From Glaciimonas soli (GTDB lineage: Bacteria; Pseudomonadota; Gammaproteobacteria; Burkholderiales; Burkholderiaceae_D): a stretch of 64,000 bases of DNA. Every line of letters starts with the position of its first letter. The stretch's first letter is position 1. The notes beneath the pieces were generated by a model. It made no database searches. It saw only the letters and a program-made list of their open reading frames with translations, and was not told where the DNA came from. This document shows positions 28,992 to 38,140 of this stretch, one piece after another. Location: NCBI RefSeq assembly GCF_009497155.1, contig NZ_WINI01000003.1, positions 124,001 through 188,000 on the forward strand. Reading direction: 5' to 3'. A program made the position numbers and the translations under genes.

Positions 28992-30227
28992 ATGTTTAGC
29001 TTCTTCAAAAAAAAACCGAAAACAGACCCAGCAGTATTGCCTGAAGTGCAAGCTGAAGTCGTCCCTGCCTTACCCGTATCGCATGAAGCGCCAGCGACAG
29101 TTGATGTCATTGTTGGAAGTGCCGCAAGCATGGCGCCCGACATGCCAGAGCCTGTGGCTGAAGCCAAGCGCACTTGGCTAGATCGTTTAACCGGCAAAAC
29201 TGTCGCAACCGAACCGTCCGAGAAAGACTACACGGAACCGGCCATCGATGCCGACGAGCCAGTCCTGACCGATGAAAATGTTGTCGAGGAAGAAGAAATT
29301 ATTGAGGCAGCGCCTATTCCGGCAGAACAAAAGCGTTCATGGCTGACTCGTCTCAAATCCGGTTTAAGCAAAACATCCTCCAATCTCACCACATTATTTA
29401 TCGGCGCAAAGATCGATGATGATCTGTATGACGAATTGGAATCAGCGTTACTGGTTTCAGATGCCGGCGTGGAAGCGACGCATTTTTTATTGGCGTCGCT
29501 GAAAAAGAAAGTCAAAGACGAAAAATTAACCGAAGCACAACAAGTAAAAGCGGCATTACGCACGCTGCTGATCGACTTGCTGACGCCGCTACAAAAACCC
29601 ATGATATTGGGCGAGCATCAACCAATGGTGATGATGATCGCTGGCGTCAATGGTGCCGGAAAAACCACCACCATCGGCAAACTTGCCAAACATTTGCAGG
29701 CACATAAACAATCCGTACTACTGGCCGCGGGCGATACTTTCCGTGCTGCCGCGCGTGAACAACTTACTATCTGGGGCGAGCGCAATAACGTCACTGTCAT
29801 CGCCCAAGAATCAGGCGACCCCGCCGCCGTCGCATTCGACGCCGTCCATTCCGCGCAAGCGCGTGGCACTAATGTTGTCATGGTAGATACCGCTGGTCGC
29901 TTGCCAACCCAATTGCATTTGATGGATGAGCTGAAAAAAATCAAGCGCGTTATTACCAAAGGCATGGCGACGGCTCCGCATGAAATTTTATTGGTCATTG
30001 ATGGCAATACCGGCCAAAATGCGCTGGCACAGGTCAAGGCTTTTGATGATGCGCTCGGCCTGACTGGTTTAGTCATCACCAAGCTGGACGGCACGGCCAA
30101 AGGCGGTGTATTAGCCGCCATCGCGACCACCCGCGCGATTCCGGTGTATTTCATCGGGGTTGGTGAACAAATAGAAGATTTACAGCCGTTTGATGCGGTT
30201 GAATTTGTTGATGCTTTGTTGAGTTAA
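28992..30227 (+). CDS. ftsY: Signal recognition particle receptor FtsY
   Basis: GTPase that docks ribosome-SRP complexes at the inner membrane. 411 residues. The variable acidic A-domain is about 1-115, then the NG domain: P-loop GVNGAGKTTT at about 219-228, DTAGRLPTQ, TKLDGTAKGG, and the final GEQIEDLQPFD. MFSFFKKKPK gives a short N-terminal basic amphipathic start that can bind lipid. First gene of ftsY-ftsE-ftsX. Confidence 0.97.
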   Translation: MFSFFKKKPKTDPAVLPEVQAEVVPALPVSHEAPATVDVIVGSAASMAPDMPEPVAEAKRTWLDRLTGKTVATEPSEKDYTEPAIDADEPVLTDENVVEEEEIIEAAPIPAEQKRSWLTRLKSGLSKTSSNLTTLFIGAKIDDDLYDELESALLVSDAGVEATHFLLASLKKKVKDEKLTEAQQVKAALRTLLIDLLTPLQKPMILGEHQPMVMMIAGVNGAGKTTTIGKLAKHLQAHKQSVLLAAGDTFRAAAREQLTIWGERNNVTVIAQESGDPAAVAFDAVHSAQARGTNVVMVDTAGRLPTQLHLMDELKKIKRVITKGMATAPHEILLVIDGNTGQNALAQVKAFDDALGLTGLVITKLDGTAKGGVLAAIATTRAIPVYFIGVGEQIEDLQPFDAVEFVDALLS

Positions 30228-30241
30228 AAATTGATGCCATT

Positions 30242-30279
30242 CGTAGGGTCGGGAAAAGCATAGCGTTACCCATCCTACT
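30242..30279. repeat. Degenerate short inverted repeat between ftsY and ftsE
   Basis: CGTAGGGTCGGG and CCCATCCTACTTCG-type arms are partly complementary around AAAAGCATAGCGTTA. It resembles GTAGGGTGGG-type intergenic repeats common in proteobacteria; identity not verified. Confidence 0.4.
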
Positions 30280-30306
30280 TCGCTAAATTATTTGTCATTC
30301 CCATAC

Positions 30307-31008
30307 ATGATCGAATTCAAACAAGTTTCTAAACAATATACGCGTGACACTTTCGCCTTGCGTGACATCACACTCACCGTTAATAAAGGCGATTTAATTT
30401 TTCTGGCGGGGCCTTCCGGTGCGGGTAAATCAACATTATTGAAAATGATTGCCGCTATGGAGCGTCCGACTAGCGGCACGCTCACCGTTAGCGGTCAGGA
30501 TATTGGCAAACTCAAAAATGCCAGCTTGCCGTATTTACGGCGCAATCTTGGTTTGATTTTTCAGGAACAGCGTTTGCTACTGGATCGCAGTGTTTTGGCC
30601 AATGTGATGCTGCCATTGCTGGTGACCGGAGCGACGAAAGCGGAAGCAGAAAAGCGTTCGCGCGCTGCATTGGACAGAGTCGGGCTAAGCGAAAAAATTG
30701 CAGCGAAGCCCGAATCCTTATCGGGTGGAGAGCAGCAGCGTGTGGCGATTGCCCGCGCAATTGTCAATCGTCCACAAATCATTTTGGCCGATGAACCGAC
30801 GGCCAATCTCGATCGTGATAACGCCAATTATGTTCTCAGCGCACTACAGTCGTTTCATGCGGCCGGCGTGACTTGTCTGATCTCAACCCATGATGAGCAA
30901 TTCCTGCAAAGCGCAAATCACGTAGTGTGTTTAGAACGGGGACAGATCGTCGATCGTTGGCACAAGGCCGAGGCAAGCGCGACACCAGAAATGGAAGGTG
31001 CAATATGA
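30307..31008 (+). CDS. ftsE: Cell division ATP-binding protein FtsE
   Basis: ATPase of the FtsEX complex, which regulates peptidoglycan hydrolases at the division site. From ATG 30307 it has 233 residues. Walker A GPSGAGKST, signature LSGGEQQRV and Walker B ILADEPTANLD are intact, with the H-loop as STHDEQF. A TTG five codons earlier is also in frame but MIEFKQVSKQY is the usual beginning. Its stop overlaps the ftsX start as ATGA. Confidence 0.96.
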   Translation: MIEFKQVSKQYTRDTFALRDITLTVNKGDLIFLAGPSGAGKSTLLKMIAAMERPTSGTLTVSGQDIGKLKNASLPYLRRNLGLIFQEQRLLLDRSVLANVMLPLLVTGATKAEAEKRSRAALDRVGLSEKIAAKPESLSGGEQQRVAIARAIVNRPQIILADEPTANLDRDNANYVLSALQSFHAAGVTCLISTHDEQFLQSANHVVCLERGQIVDRWHKAEASATPEMEGAI

Positions 31009-31949
31009 GGGCAATGGGAACGTGGGTACGACAACACATCGCCGCGATTGGCGACGCCTTTGGCCATGTCATTAAAACGCCTGGCAGTTTTGCGATGAAT
31101 GTACTGGTGGTGGCAATCGCATTGATGTTGCCGATTGCAGGCTTAACCTTACTAGAAAACATACGTCCGGTTTCGGCACAACTGGCGGTCGAACCGGAAA
31201 TCAGCGTGTTCCTGACGATGGACACGGCACGCGATAATGCCACCGCACTAGCAACGCCGATACGCGAGATTTTGCAAAAAAACGACCGCAATGCCAAGAG
31301 CGCAAAAATTAATTTCGTCCCGCGCGAAAATGCTCTGGCAGATTTGAAAGGTAAAACCGGCCTATCCGATGCACTCACGACATTGGGGCAGAATCCCCTG
31401 CCAGACGCTTATGTACTGACGCTATCCGGATTTCAGGATGCGACCGATGCCATGCAAGTTGATACGATTGCTGAGCAGCTGAAAGCATTGCCCGGCGTCG
31501 AAAGCGTGCAGGTCGATTCCGATTGGGTCAAACGTCTGGCCGCATTGCTACACATTGCGCATTTGATGTTACTGTTTTTGGCCGCCACATTAGCCATCGT
31601 CGTGGTAGCAGTGGTATTTAATACTGTCCGTTTGCAAGTACTGACACAACACGAAGAAATTGCTGTCGCCAAACTGGTCGGCGCAACTAATGCCTATATT
31701 CACCGGCCGTTTTATTACACCGGTGCGTTATTAGGCTTGTGTGCTGGCGCAGTAGCATTGAGTGTAGTGGCATTTGGTTTGTCTCCATTGAATCAAGTCA
31801 TTGCCGAGCTGGCGAAACTGTATGCGTCTGAATTTCAATTGCAACCCTTAAACTGGATCATTACCCTGGCTTTGCTGGCACTCGGCGCGGCACTCGGGTT
31901 GATCGGTGCGGTGTTGTCGGTGCGACGACATCTGGCGCGGCTGACTTAA
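31005..31949 (+). CDS. ftsX: Cell division protein FtsX
   Basis: Membrane partner of FtsE. 314 residues from ATG 31005. TM1 is at about 28-50 (SFAMNVLVVAIALMLPIAG); a periplasmic loop follows at about 51-180; three more helices lie at about 187-210, 235-260 and 285-308. The start overlaps the ftsE stop (ATGA), indicating coupled translation. The EamA gene follows 7 bp later. Confidence 0.95.
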   Translation: MRAMGTWVRQHIAAIGDAFGHVIKTPGSFAMNVLVVAIALMLPIAGLTLLENIRPVSAQLAVEPEISVFLTMDTARDNATALATPIREILQKNDRNAKSAKINFVPRENALADLKGKTGLSDALTTLGQNPLPDAYVLTLSGFQDATDAMQVDTIAEQLKALPGVESVQVDSDWVKRLAALLHIAHLMLLFLAATLAIVVVAVVFNTVRLQVLTQHEEIAVAKLVGATNAYIHRPFYYTGALLGLCAGAVALSVVAFGLSPLNQVIAELAKLYASEFQLQPLNWIITLALLALGAALGLIGAVLSVRRHLARLT

Positions 31950-31956
31950 TCTATCT

Positions 31957-32913
31957 ATGCTTACTGGAATTCTCTTTGCCTTAGGTGCTGGTTTAGTATG
32001 GGGAATGGTGTTTGTTACGCCATTACTGCTCGACGACTATCCCGGTATTGTGTTGTCGTTTGGGCGTTATCTTGCCTTTGGCTGCATCGCGTTAGTCCCG
32101 GCTTTGCTTGATCGTCGACGGATTGCGTTGCTTACGCCCGCAGACTGGCGTGCTGCAATGAAATTATCGCTGGTTGGCAATCTGATTTATTACGCGGCGT
32201 TGGCGACGGCGATTCAATTAGCCGATGCACCGTTACCGACCATGATCATTGGCACGTTGCCGGTGGTGATTTCAGTTTGTTCAAACTGGTCGCCGGCGCA
32301 CGGAACCAGAAGTATCGCCTGGCGTTTGCTGTTGCCATCTTTGCTCGTCATTTTGATTGGCTTATTGTTCGTCAACAGTGCGGAATTGGCGCACATGAAA
32401 CTGGCTGGCGATCACCAGCGTTCGCTCTCTGATTATGCTTTGGGTTGCTTGATTGCACTGGTTGGGGTGGCTGCCTGGACGTGGTATCCGATTGTCAACT
32501 CACGATATCTGAACGCCCATCCGCATATCAGTCCCTCCACTTGGGCGACCGCGCAAGGTTTAACTACCCTACCGCTGGCGTTGCTGGGTTTTGCCGGCTA
32601 TTGGATCTATCTAAAATTATCTGGTGGCGCGTATGACTTTCCGCTCGGTCCACGGCCGACGATGTTTATCGGTTTGATGTTGTTGATCGGTTTGTGTGCA
32701 TCATGGCTTGGAACGTTATTCTGGAATAAAGCCAGTCAGCATTTGCCGACTGCCTTATTGGCGCAATTAATTGTTTTTGAAACGCTGGCTGCATTGCTGT
32801 ACGCTTTTATTTTGCGCGGTACGTTGCCTGGCTGGCAGGTGCTGACCGGCGTCGTTCTGCTAGGTATTGGTGTTATTTTGGGCGTGCGCACCTTCCAGCA
32901 TCAAATACCATAA
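31957..32913 (+). CDS. EamA/DMT-family transporter
   Basis: 318 residues with about ten hydrophobic segments in two EamA halves, the usual layout of drug/metabolite transporters. Substrate unknown. Starts 7 bp after ftsX, so it may read through from ftsYEX although functionally unrelated. Confidence 0.87.
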   Translation: MLTGILFALGAGLVWGMVFVTPLLLDDYPGIVLSFGRYLAFGCIALVPALLDRRRIALLTPADWRAAMKLSLVGNLIYYAALATAIQLADAPLPTMIIGTLPVVISVCSNWSPAHGTRSIAWRLLLPSLLVILIGLLFVNSAELAHMKLAGDHQRSLSDYALGCLIALVGVAAWTWYPIVNSRYLNAHPHISPSTWATAQGLTTLPLALLGFAGYWIYLKLSGGAYDFPLGPRPTMFIGLMLLIGLCASWLGTLFWNKASQHLPTALLAQLIVFETLAALLYAFILRGTLPGWQVLTGVVLLGIGVILGVRTFQHQIP

Positions 32914-32941
32914 CCTTGCTCTTTTTTGAACTGTAATCATT

Positions 32942-33496
32942 GTGCTCAAAAAATCCCTATCTTCTGGTCGTAAAATAGTACTGTGCACATGTGCCGCGCT
33001 AAGCGCTGCTTTCCTATTAGCCGCATGTTCGCCCACATTCAATTGGCGCCAAGTCCACGGCAGCAATGCACCTTATAGCGTCATGTTGCCGGCTAAGCCC
33101 GCTACCTATACGCGCGAAGTGGATCTGGACGGTGTCAAAGCCAATATGACAATGACGGCGGCCGAAGTGGACGATACGGTCTTCGCGGTCGGCAGCGCCA
33201 AGATGGCTGACGCAGCACAAGCTACTGCAGCACTACAAGCGATGAAAACTGCCTTGCTAAAAAACATTAACGGCAAAGTCAAAGCAGAGAGCACGAGTGC
33301 ACAAACGAATAGTGAGGGTACGAGCACCGACATGCAAATAGAAGCCATCGGCGAAGTGAACGGTAAACCAACGCTGCTAGTCGCGCGTTTATCCAGCAAA
33401 GATCAACTCATTTACCAAATCATCGTAATCGGCCCGGAAAAAGCTATTTCGCGCGAGAATATTGATATGTTTATGAGCTCTTTTAAGGCGAATTGA
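32942..33496 (+). CDS. Putative lipoprotein of unknown function
   Basis: 184 residues from a GTG start. The signal peptide ends in the lipobox LAAC (C29). The mature part is mixed alpha/beta: FNWRQVHGSNAPYSVMLPAKPATYTREV, then a Ser/Thr-rich middle and a final LLVARLSSKDQLIYQIIVIG strand pair. Homologues are commonly described only as hypothetical or lipoproteins. No domain recognised with confidence. It follows the EamA gene by 28 bp. Confidence 0.75.
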   Translation: MLKKSLSSGRKIVLCTCAALSAAFLLAACSPTFNWRQVHGSNAPYSVMLPAKPATYTREVDLDGVKANMTMTAAEVDDTVFAVGSAKMADAAQATAALQAMKTALLKNINGKVKAESTSAQTNSEGTSTDMQIEAIGEVNGKPTLLVARLSSKDQLIYQIIVIGPEKAISRENIDMFMSSFKAN

Positions 33497-33673
33497 TGAT
33501 TGCAGATACTTTGCGAATGATTAAGTAACACATTACTAATTTGACAGTTTCACTCGTCATTCACAATTCATCGCTATAATTCGTGCTTTAATTTGCTGGT
33601 GAAGTATAAAATCGCTAGTTAATCACACTCTGTTCGCAGTATGTTTTCATCAATAACAATATGTTGAGGTCTT

Positions 33674-34015
33674 ATGTTAATCACCTTTAAATCCAAAGCC
33701 GCTGCTGACGTTGTGATGCTTCAAGCGCACGCCGAGCCAATTCTGTCGCTATTACACAAAGAAGCAAAAATCGGTGTCATTACTGCCGCTGAAACCAGCT
33801 CAGTCATTGAGACATTAGAAAAATCTGTTGCGGCCAACAAGCACACCGCTTCCGATGCAATTCAGCATGACGTGATTTTGCACCATGGCGATCAAGGCGA
33901 TGACCATGATCACGAGAAAATTGAGCACGTCAGCTTCGGCGCCCGCGTCACTCCTTTATTGGAGATGATCAAAGCTGCAAATAAAGAAAAAGTAGATATT
34001 CTTTGGGGTGTTTAA
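33674..34015 (+). CDS. DUF1840 domain protein
   Basis: 113 residues, starting MLITFKSKAAADVVMLQAHA, typical of the small cytoplasmic DUF1840 family of betaproteobacteria. The middle has His/Asp-rich HHGDQGDDHDHEKIEH (about 75-90), which could bind metal (inference). GAGGTC lies 7 nt before the ATG. Ends at a strong terminator. Confidence 0.85.
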   Translation: MLITFKSKAAADVVMLQAHAEPILSLLHKEAKIGVITAAETSSVIETLEKSVAANKHTASDAIQHDVILHHGDQGDDHDHEKIEHVSFGARVTPLLEMIKAANKEKVDILWGV

Positions 34016-34044
34016 GTCGTTATAGACTTAATCTGTACCGCAAT

Positions 34045-34076
34045 AAAAAAAGCTGCTCAAATGAGCAGCTTTTTTG
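34045..34076 (+). terminator. Terminator after the DUF1840 gene
   Basis: AGCTGCTCA-AA-TGAGCAGCT (34051-34070) flanked by an A-run and a T-run. It could act in both directions. Confidence 0.92.
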
Positions 34077-34238
34077 CTTTAAATCTATTCAGTGATGTCT
34101 TTTGCGCCTGAGCAAAATCGATCTATATAAGTTCCATTCTTAAAGACAGATGTTAAGTAATCGCAAATCATCAATTTGAAAAAATGCAACCGTCATTTTC
34201 AAATTGATTATTTGATCTTACTTACGCAGAACCATCCA

Positions 34239-35483
34239 CTAAGAAGTTGATTTTTTAGCTTTGCCTTCAGTAAAGTAATACAGCATTGCCAGCAGCGGCA
34301 TCACAAAACCGCACCACGACACTAAGTCCCAACCACCGTGCACGTAAGCCCAGGCTCCCAAAGTCGAACCGATCGCGCCACCGGCAAAAAACATCGCCAT
34401 ATACAAACCGTTCAGACGGCTACGCACTTCTGCTCCTAATGCATAAATAGCACGTTGTCCTAGCACCAAATTAGCCGATACCGCCATATCCAATAACAAC
34501 GCGGATAACAACAACATCGCCAGCGAAAAATGCGATCCGGTCGCGCCAATATGAGCAACCGGATAAGACACCATTGCCAATATCAATGCCAAACCGGTTG
34601 CTGGCTTAGTCCAGCCGCGATCAGCCCATCTCCCAGCCACCGGCGCGGCAATTGCGCCCATCACACCAGCTAATGCGAATAACGCGATACCGCTTTGCGA
34701 TAAATGAAACGTGTTGGTCAATACCATCGGCACCACTGTCCAAAACATACTGAAAGTGGCAAATAGCAGCGCGTGATACAGACCACGACGACGCAATATC
34801 GGCGTAGTCCTCAATAGTCCCAGCATGGACTGCAACAAGCGCCCGTAATGCATACCTGCAGTGGGATGGCGGGTTGGAAGATTACGCGCCAGCACCATCG
34901 CCAGCACCGCAATCACACAGGCTGACATAGCAAACACCGCGTGCCAACCAAAAAAATTCGCGATCAAACTGGCCAATGGACGCGCTGCCAAAATACCCAG
35001 CAGCAAACCGCTCATCACATTACCAACCACACGGCCGCGCATTTCCGGAGCCGCCAGATAGGTTGCATATGGCACCAGCACTTGGGCAGCAACCGAGCTC
35101 AGTCCTATCACTAACGCAGCTAATAAAAACTGCCAGGCAGTTTGCGCCAGCGCTGCAGCAATCAATGCCAACACCGTCACGCAGAGCGCTGTTACTACCA
35201 GACGCCGGTTTTCTACCAGATCCCCCAAAGGCACGATGAACAACAAACCCAGACAATAGCCAATCTGCGCTAAGGTCACAATTAATCCCGCCGCCGACGG
35301 TGACAAATGAATCGACGCGCTGATCAAGCCAATTAGCGGCTGTGCGTAATACAGATTGGCAACAATTGCGCCGCAGGCAATCGCTAACAATAAAGTGATC
35401 CAAGTCGGAATAACTAATTGATGCGTTGCTAAATTTGCATTGACGGATGATTCAGATGCTGTAGGCGCGTTTGCCATAGTCAT
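34239..35483 (-). CDS. MFS transporter (efflux-like)
   Basis: 414 residues, about 12 membrane helices. Loop 2-3 reads PLGDLVENRRLVV; the helix-5 region has LVPYATYLAAPEMRGRVVG. Resembles YnfM/Bcr-like drug or metabolite exporters. Substrate unknown. GAGAAA lies about 5 nt before the ATG at 35483; a second ATG is two codons later. Monocistronic, convergent to the DUF1840 gene and divergent from rsmB. Confidence 0.87.
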   Translation of the reverse strand: MTMANAPTASESSVNANLATHQLVIPTWITLLLAIACGAIVANLYYAQPLIGLISASIHLSPSAAGLIVTLAQIGYCLGLLFIVPLGDLVENRRLVVTALCVTVLALIAAALAQTAWQFLLAALVIGLSSVAAQVLVPYATYLAAPEMRGRVVGNVMSGLLLGILAARPLASLIANFFGWHAVFAMSACVIAVLAMVLARNLPTRHPTAGMHYGRLLQSMLGLLRTTPILRRRGLYHALLFATFSMFWTVVPMVLTNTFHLSQSGIALFALAGVMGAIAAPVAGRWADRGWTKPATGLALILAMVSYPVAHIGATGSHFSLAMLLLSALLLDMAVSANLVLGQRAIYALGAEVRSRLNGLYMAMFFAGGAIGSTLGAWAYVHGGWDLVSWCGFVMPLLAMLYYFTEGKAKKSTS

Positions 35484-35659
35484 AGCTTTTTCTCAAAAAA
35501 TTTTAGCGAATACTGCGTTGCCGCATTATGCATTACAGAATTTTTCTTTGCCGCGACGCACCATTTTTGTCTTACAAGCGACATACTTGAAGGGAAACCA
35601 CCAGTCTTTGTCCTCAGCATAGGCGCATGCCGTTACAATCATGGCTATAGACAGTACTT

Positions 35660-35687
35660 CCATTTCTAAATCAAGATTTAGAAATGG
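35660..35687. promoter_or_regulatory. Perfect 13-bp palindrome before rsmB
   Basis: CCATTTCTAAATC-AA-GATTTAGAAATGG. It lies 33 bp before the rsmB start, between the divergent MFS and rsmB genes. A protein-binding site is as likely as an RNA hairpin; no T-run follows. Confidence 0.55.
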
Positions 35688-35719
35688 AGCAGCAAGCCCC
35701 CTAATTCAGATATGGCCTA

Positions 35720-37165
35720 ATGGACAAAACTAAAATTCGCGTTGCAAAAAAAGCACCGACATCGCCCCCGGCAAAACCGGCTCAAGCAAGCAGACAAGCA
35801 GCGGTGCAAAACAAGCCACGCTTCTCCAATTTAAAAAATGATTCACTGGCCTTCGCTTTACTCGGCGCAGGCCAAGCCGTTGCCATGGTGCGCGATGGCG
35901 CCTCGTTGCCGCAGGCTCTGGCACAAGTATTCGCCCAAGCAGGCGCACCGGCGCCAACACGCGGTGCGATACAAGACATCGCCTATCGCACCATGCGTGG
36001 CGCCGGACTGGCGGAAACTTTACTCACTACATTAGCCAGTAAAGCACCTGAGCCGCCTTTATTGCACGGCTTGTTATGCTGTGCACTGTGCTTATTGGCT
36101 GAAGTTGATGATCCTGCCTATGACAGTTTTACTGTGGTCGATCAAGCGGTAACGGCTGCGGCATCAGACCTCAATATTGCGCATGCAAAAGGAATGGTTA
36201 ATGCGGTGTTGCGTCGCTTTTTGCGTGAGCGTGAAGCGCTGGTCGCTGACGCCATCAAACAGCCGCTGGCACTGTGGAATTATCCGGTATGGTGGATAGA
36301 TGACATGCGTGCTGCGTATCCTGAGCATTGGCAAACCATTCTGACGATCGGCAATCAACCGCCACCGCTGACGTTACGCGTGAATCAACGCAAAACTTCG
36401 GTCGAGCAATATCTGCGGCTATTGTCTGAAAATGGTATCGCCGCACAACAAATCGGCACTGTTGCAGTACGGCTGGATAAGCCATTGCCTGTCAATCAAA
36501 TTCCCGGTTTTGAAGATGGATTGGCATCAGTACAAGATGCCGCAGCACAATTAGCGGCGCCATTGCTAGATGCACAAGATGGGATGCGGGTACTTGATGC
36601 CTGCGCCGCGCCTGGCGGCAAAACCTGCCATATTCTTGAAATCGCCGATGTGGCATTGACAGCGCTTGATCATGATCCCAAGCGCTTGCAACGCATCACC
36701 CAGAATTTGCAACGACTGCAATTACAGGCGAATTTACAGGTTGGCGATGCTCGAATTGGCGTTGGCGCCGGGTCTGAAAGCTGGTGGGGTGGCAAGCAAT
36801 TCGACCGCATTTTAGCCGATGTACCTTGTACTGCCTCTGGCATTGTGAGACGTCATCCTGATATCCGTTGGCTGCGACGCAAAACCGATACTGATCAACT
36901 TGCAACACTTTCGGCAACTATTCTGGACAATCTTTGGCAGATGCTAGTGCCGGGTGGTAAATTGTTGCTTGTAACGTGTTCGTTATGGCCGCAAGAGTCT
37001 GAAGCCCAGGCAGCTGCGTTTGCTGAGCGCCATCAAGCAATTCGATTGGCGGCTCCCGGCCAGTTGTTGCCGGCTTCAGGAGCTGAGGATGATAATAAAA
37101 ATGACAATAAAAACGACAACGACGCCTTGTTTTATGCTTTGTTTGAAAAACCTGCGGCGGGTTAA
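35720..37165 (+). CDS. rsmB: 16S rRNA (cytosine-967-C5)-methyltransferase RsmB
   Basis: 481 residues. A Lys/Pro/Ala-rich N-terminal tail (1-30) is followed by a NusB-like RNA-binding domain (about 45-175). The methyltransferase domain has SAM-binding LDACAAPGGKTCHILEI at about 295-311, ADVPCTASGIVRRHPDIRW with the release cysteine, and LLVTCSLWPQES with the catalytic cysteine. The Asp/Asn/Lys-rich insert near the C-terminus (DDNKNDNKNDN) is local. Heads rsmB-DUF4390-ntrY-ntrX. Confidence 0.96.
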   Translation: MDKTKIRVAKKAPTSPPAKPAQASRQAAVQNKPRFSNLKNDSLAFALLGAGQAVAMVRDGASLPQALAQVFAQAGAPAPTRGAIQDIAYRTMRGAGLAETLLTTLASKAPEPPLLHGLLCCALCLLAEVDDPAYDSFTVVDQAVTAAASDLNIAHAKGMVNAVLRRFLREREALVADAIKQPLALWNYPVWWIDDMRAAYPEHWQTILTIGNQPPPLTLRVNQRKTSVEQYLRLLSENGIAAQQIGTVAVRLDKPLPVNQIPGFEDGLASVQDAAAQLAAPLLDAQDGMRVLDACAAPGGKTCHILEIADVALTALDHDPKRLQRITQNLQRLQLQANLQVGDARIGVGAGSESWWGGKQFDRILADVPCTASGIVRRHPDIRWLRRKTDTDQLATLSATILDNLWQMLVPGGKLLLVTCSLWPQESEAQAAAFAERHQAIRLAAPGQLLPASGAEDDNKNDNKNDNDALFYALFEKPAAG

Positions 37166-37195
37166 TTAAACATTGCAGATTGATAAGTGGGCTTG

Positions 37196-37250
37196 CATAA
37201 TTATCTAGACTAGGCGTCCGGCGAGGGGGCAACAAAGTATAAATAACTAT
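37196..37250. repeat. Short degenerate type B element
   Basis: About 55 bp. TCTAGACTAGGCGTC and GGCAACAAAGTATAAATAA match the two ends of the type B elements at 19122 and 49554, but the central CAGACAGTACG segment is missing, so it looks like an internally deleted relic between rsmB and the DUF4390 gene. Confidence 0.6.
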
Positions 37251-37325
37251 CCAAGGCTACTTAGTCAAAACATAGCGAATGCACCGATAACCCTAAAATC
37301 CGGACTTTGAGCCGCCCCCAGAACA

Positions 37326-37961
37326 GTGACGCGACCATTGCCTCAGTTAATTACGCAATTCATCTGGCCATTCTTTCGAAACTGGCTGCTAGCGCTCTCA
37401 ATCATCGTCCTGTCGCTGTGTGCGATCGCGGCACCATCCGCGTATGCTGCCGATGGCGCGGAAATCACTAAAGCCAGTATAGAAACCAGCGATGAAGGTT
37501 ATCGGCTATCAGCAGCCTATTCTTTTGAGTTAAATAGCGGCTTAGTAGATGCAATCAATCGCGGTATTCCACTCTACTTCAAAACCGAAGTCGAACTGAC
37601 GCGCCCCCGCTGGTATTGGTTTGATGAGCAAGCGATTGATGCCTCACAAACTGTTCGTATTTCCTATAACGTCCTGACACGTCGTTATCATGCTTCTATC
37701 ATTAATAAGCAAAATGCCAATTCACCGAATCTGCAACAAAGTTTCAGCTCGTTAGATGACGCACTATCTTTGGTACGTCGCCCTAACCGTTGGGTCATTG
37801 CAGAAAAAGATGCGTTGAAGGCCGGTGAAACTTACAAGGTATCGGTGCGCATGGGTTTAGACCTATCCCAGCTACCAAAGCCGTTTCAGGTCAATTCATT
37901 CAACAACAGCGATTGGCGCCTGTCTTCCGACTGGAAGAACTTCAATTACAAGGTCGAGTAA
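37326..37961 (+). CDS. DUF4390 domain protein, exported
   Basis: 211 residues from GTG. The N-terminal signal segment (WLLALSIIVLSLCAIAA) ends near AYAADG. The body has KASIETSDEGYRLSAAYSFEL and ELTRPRWYWFDE, characteristic of DUF4390. It is always found next to ntrY/ntrX in betaproteobacteria, as here, suggesting a periplasmic or membrane role linked to that kinase (inference). Function unknown. Confidence 0.88.
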   Translation: MTRPLPQLITQFIWPFFRNWLLALSIIVLSLCAIAAPSAYAADGAEITKASIETSDEGYRLSAAYSFELNSGLVDAINRGIPLYFKTEVELTRPRWYWFDEQAIDASQTVRISYNVLTRRYHASIINKQNANSPNLQQSFSSLDDALSLVRRPNRWVIAEKDALKAGETYKVSVRMGLDLSQLPKPFQVNSFNNSDWRLSSDWKNFNYKVE

Positions 37962-37963
37962 GT

Positions 37964-38140
37964 ATGTTCCAAAAATTGGGTAGACTCGCCGTACCGGACA
38001 CAGACAGTACGACTGATGTAGCAAAGAATTCGAACTGCATGCAGTTCGCCTGCACAACGGGTTGCGCATACAGACACAACCGTGTCCTCCAAGGACGGCA
38101 AATCGGCACAACAACCTATAAACGTTTTTTCGGACATATT
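37964..38140. repeat. Type B element remnant with insertion, in the ntrY leader
   Basis: The left part (AGACTCGCCGTACCGG, ACACAGACAGTACGA) and the right part (GGACGGCAAATCGG, ACAACCTATAAACG) match the halves of type B elements. About 70 bp inserted between them contains the perfect palindrome CGAACTGCATGCAGTTCG at 38031-38048. The GTG of the longest ntrY frame lies inside the right half. Confidence 0.6.
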
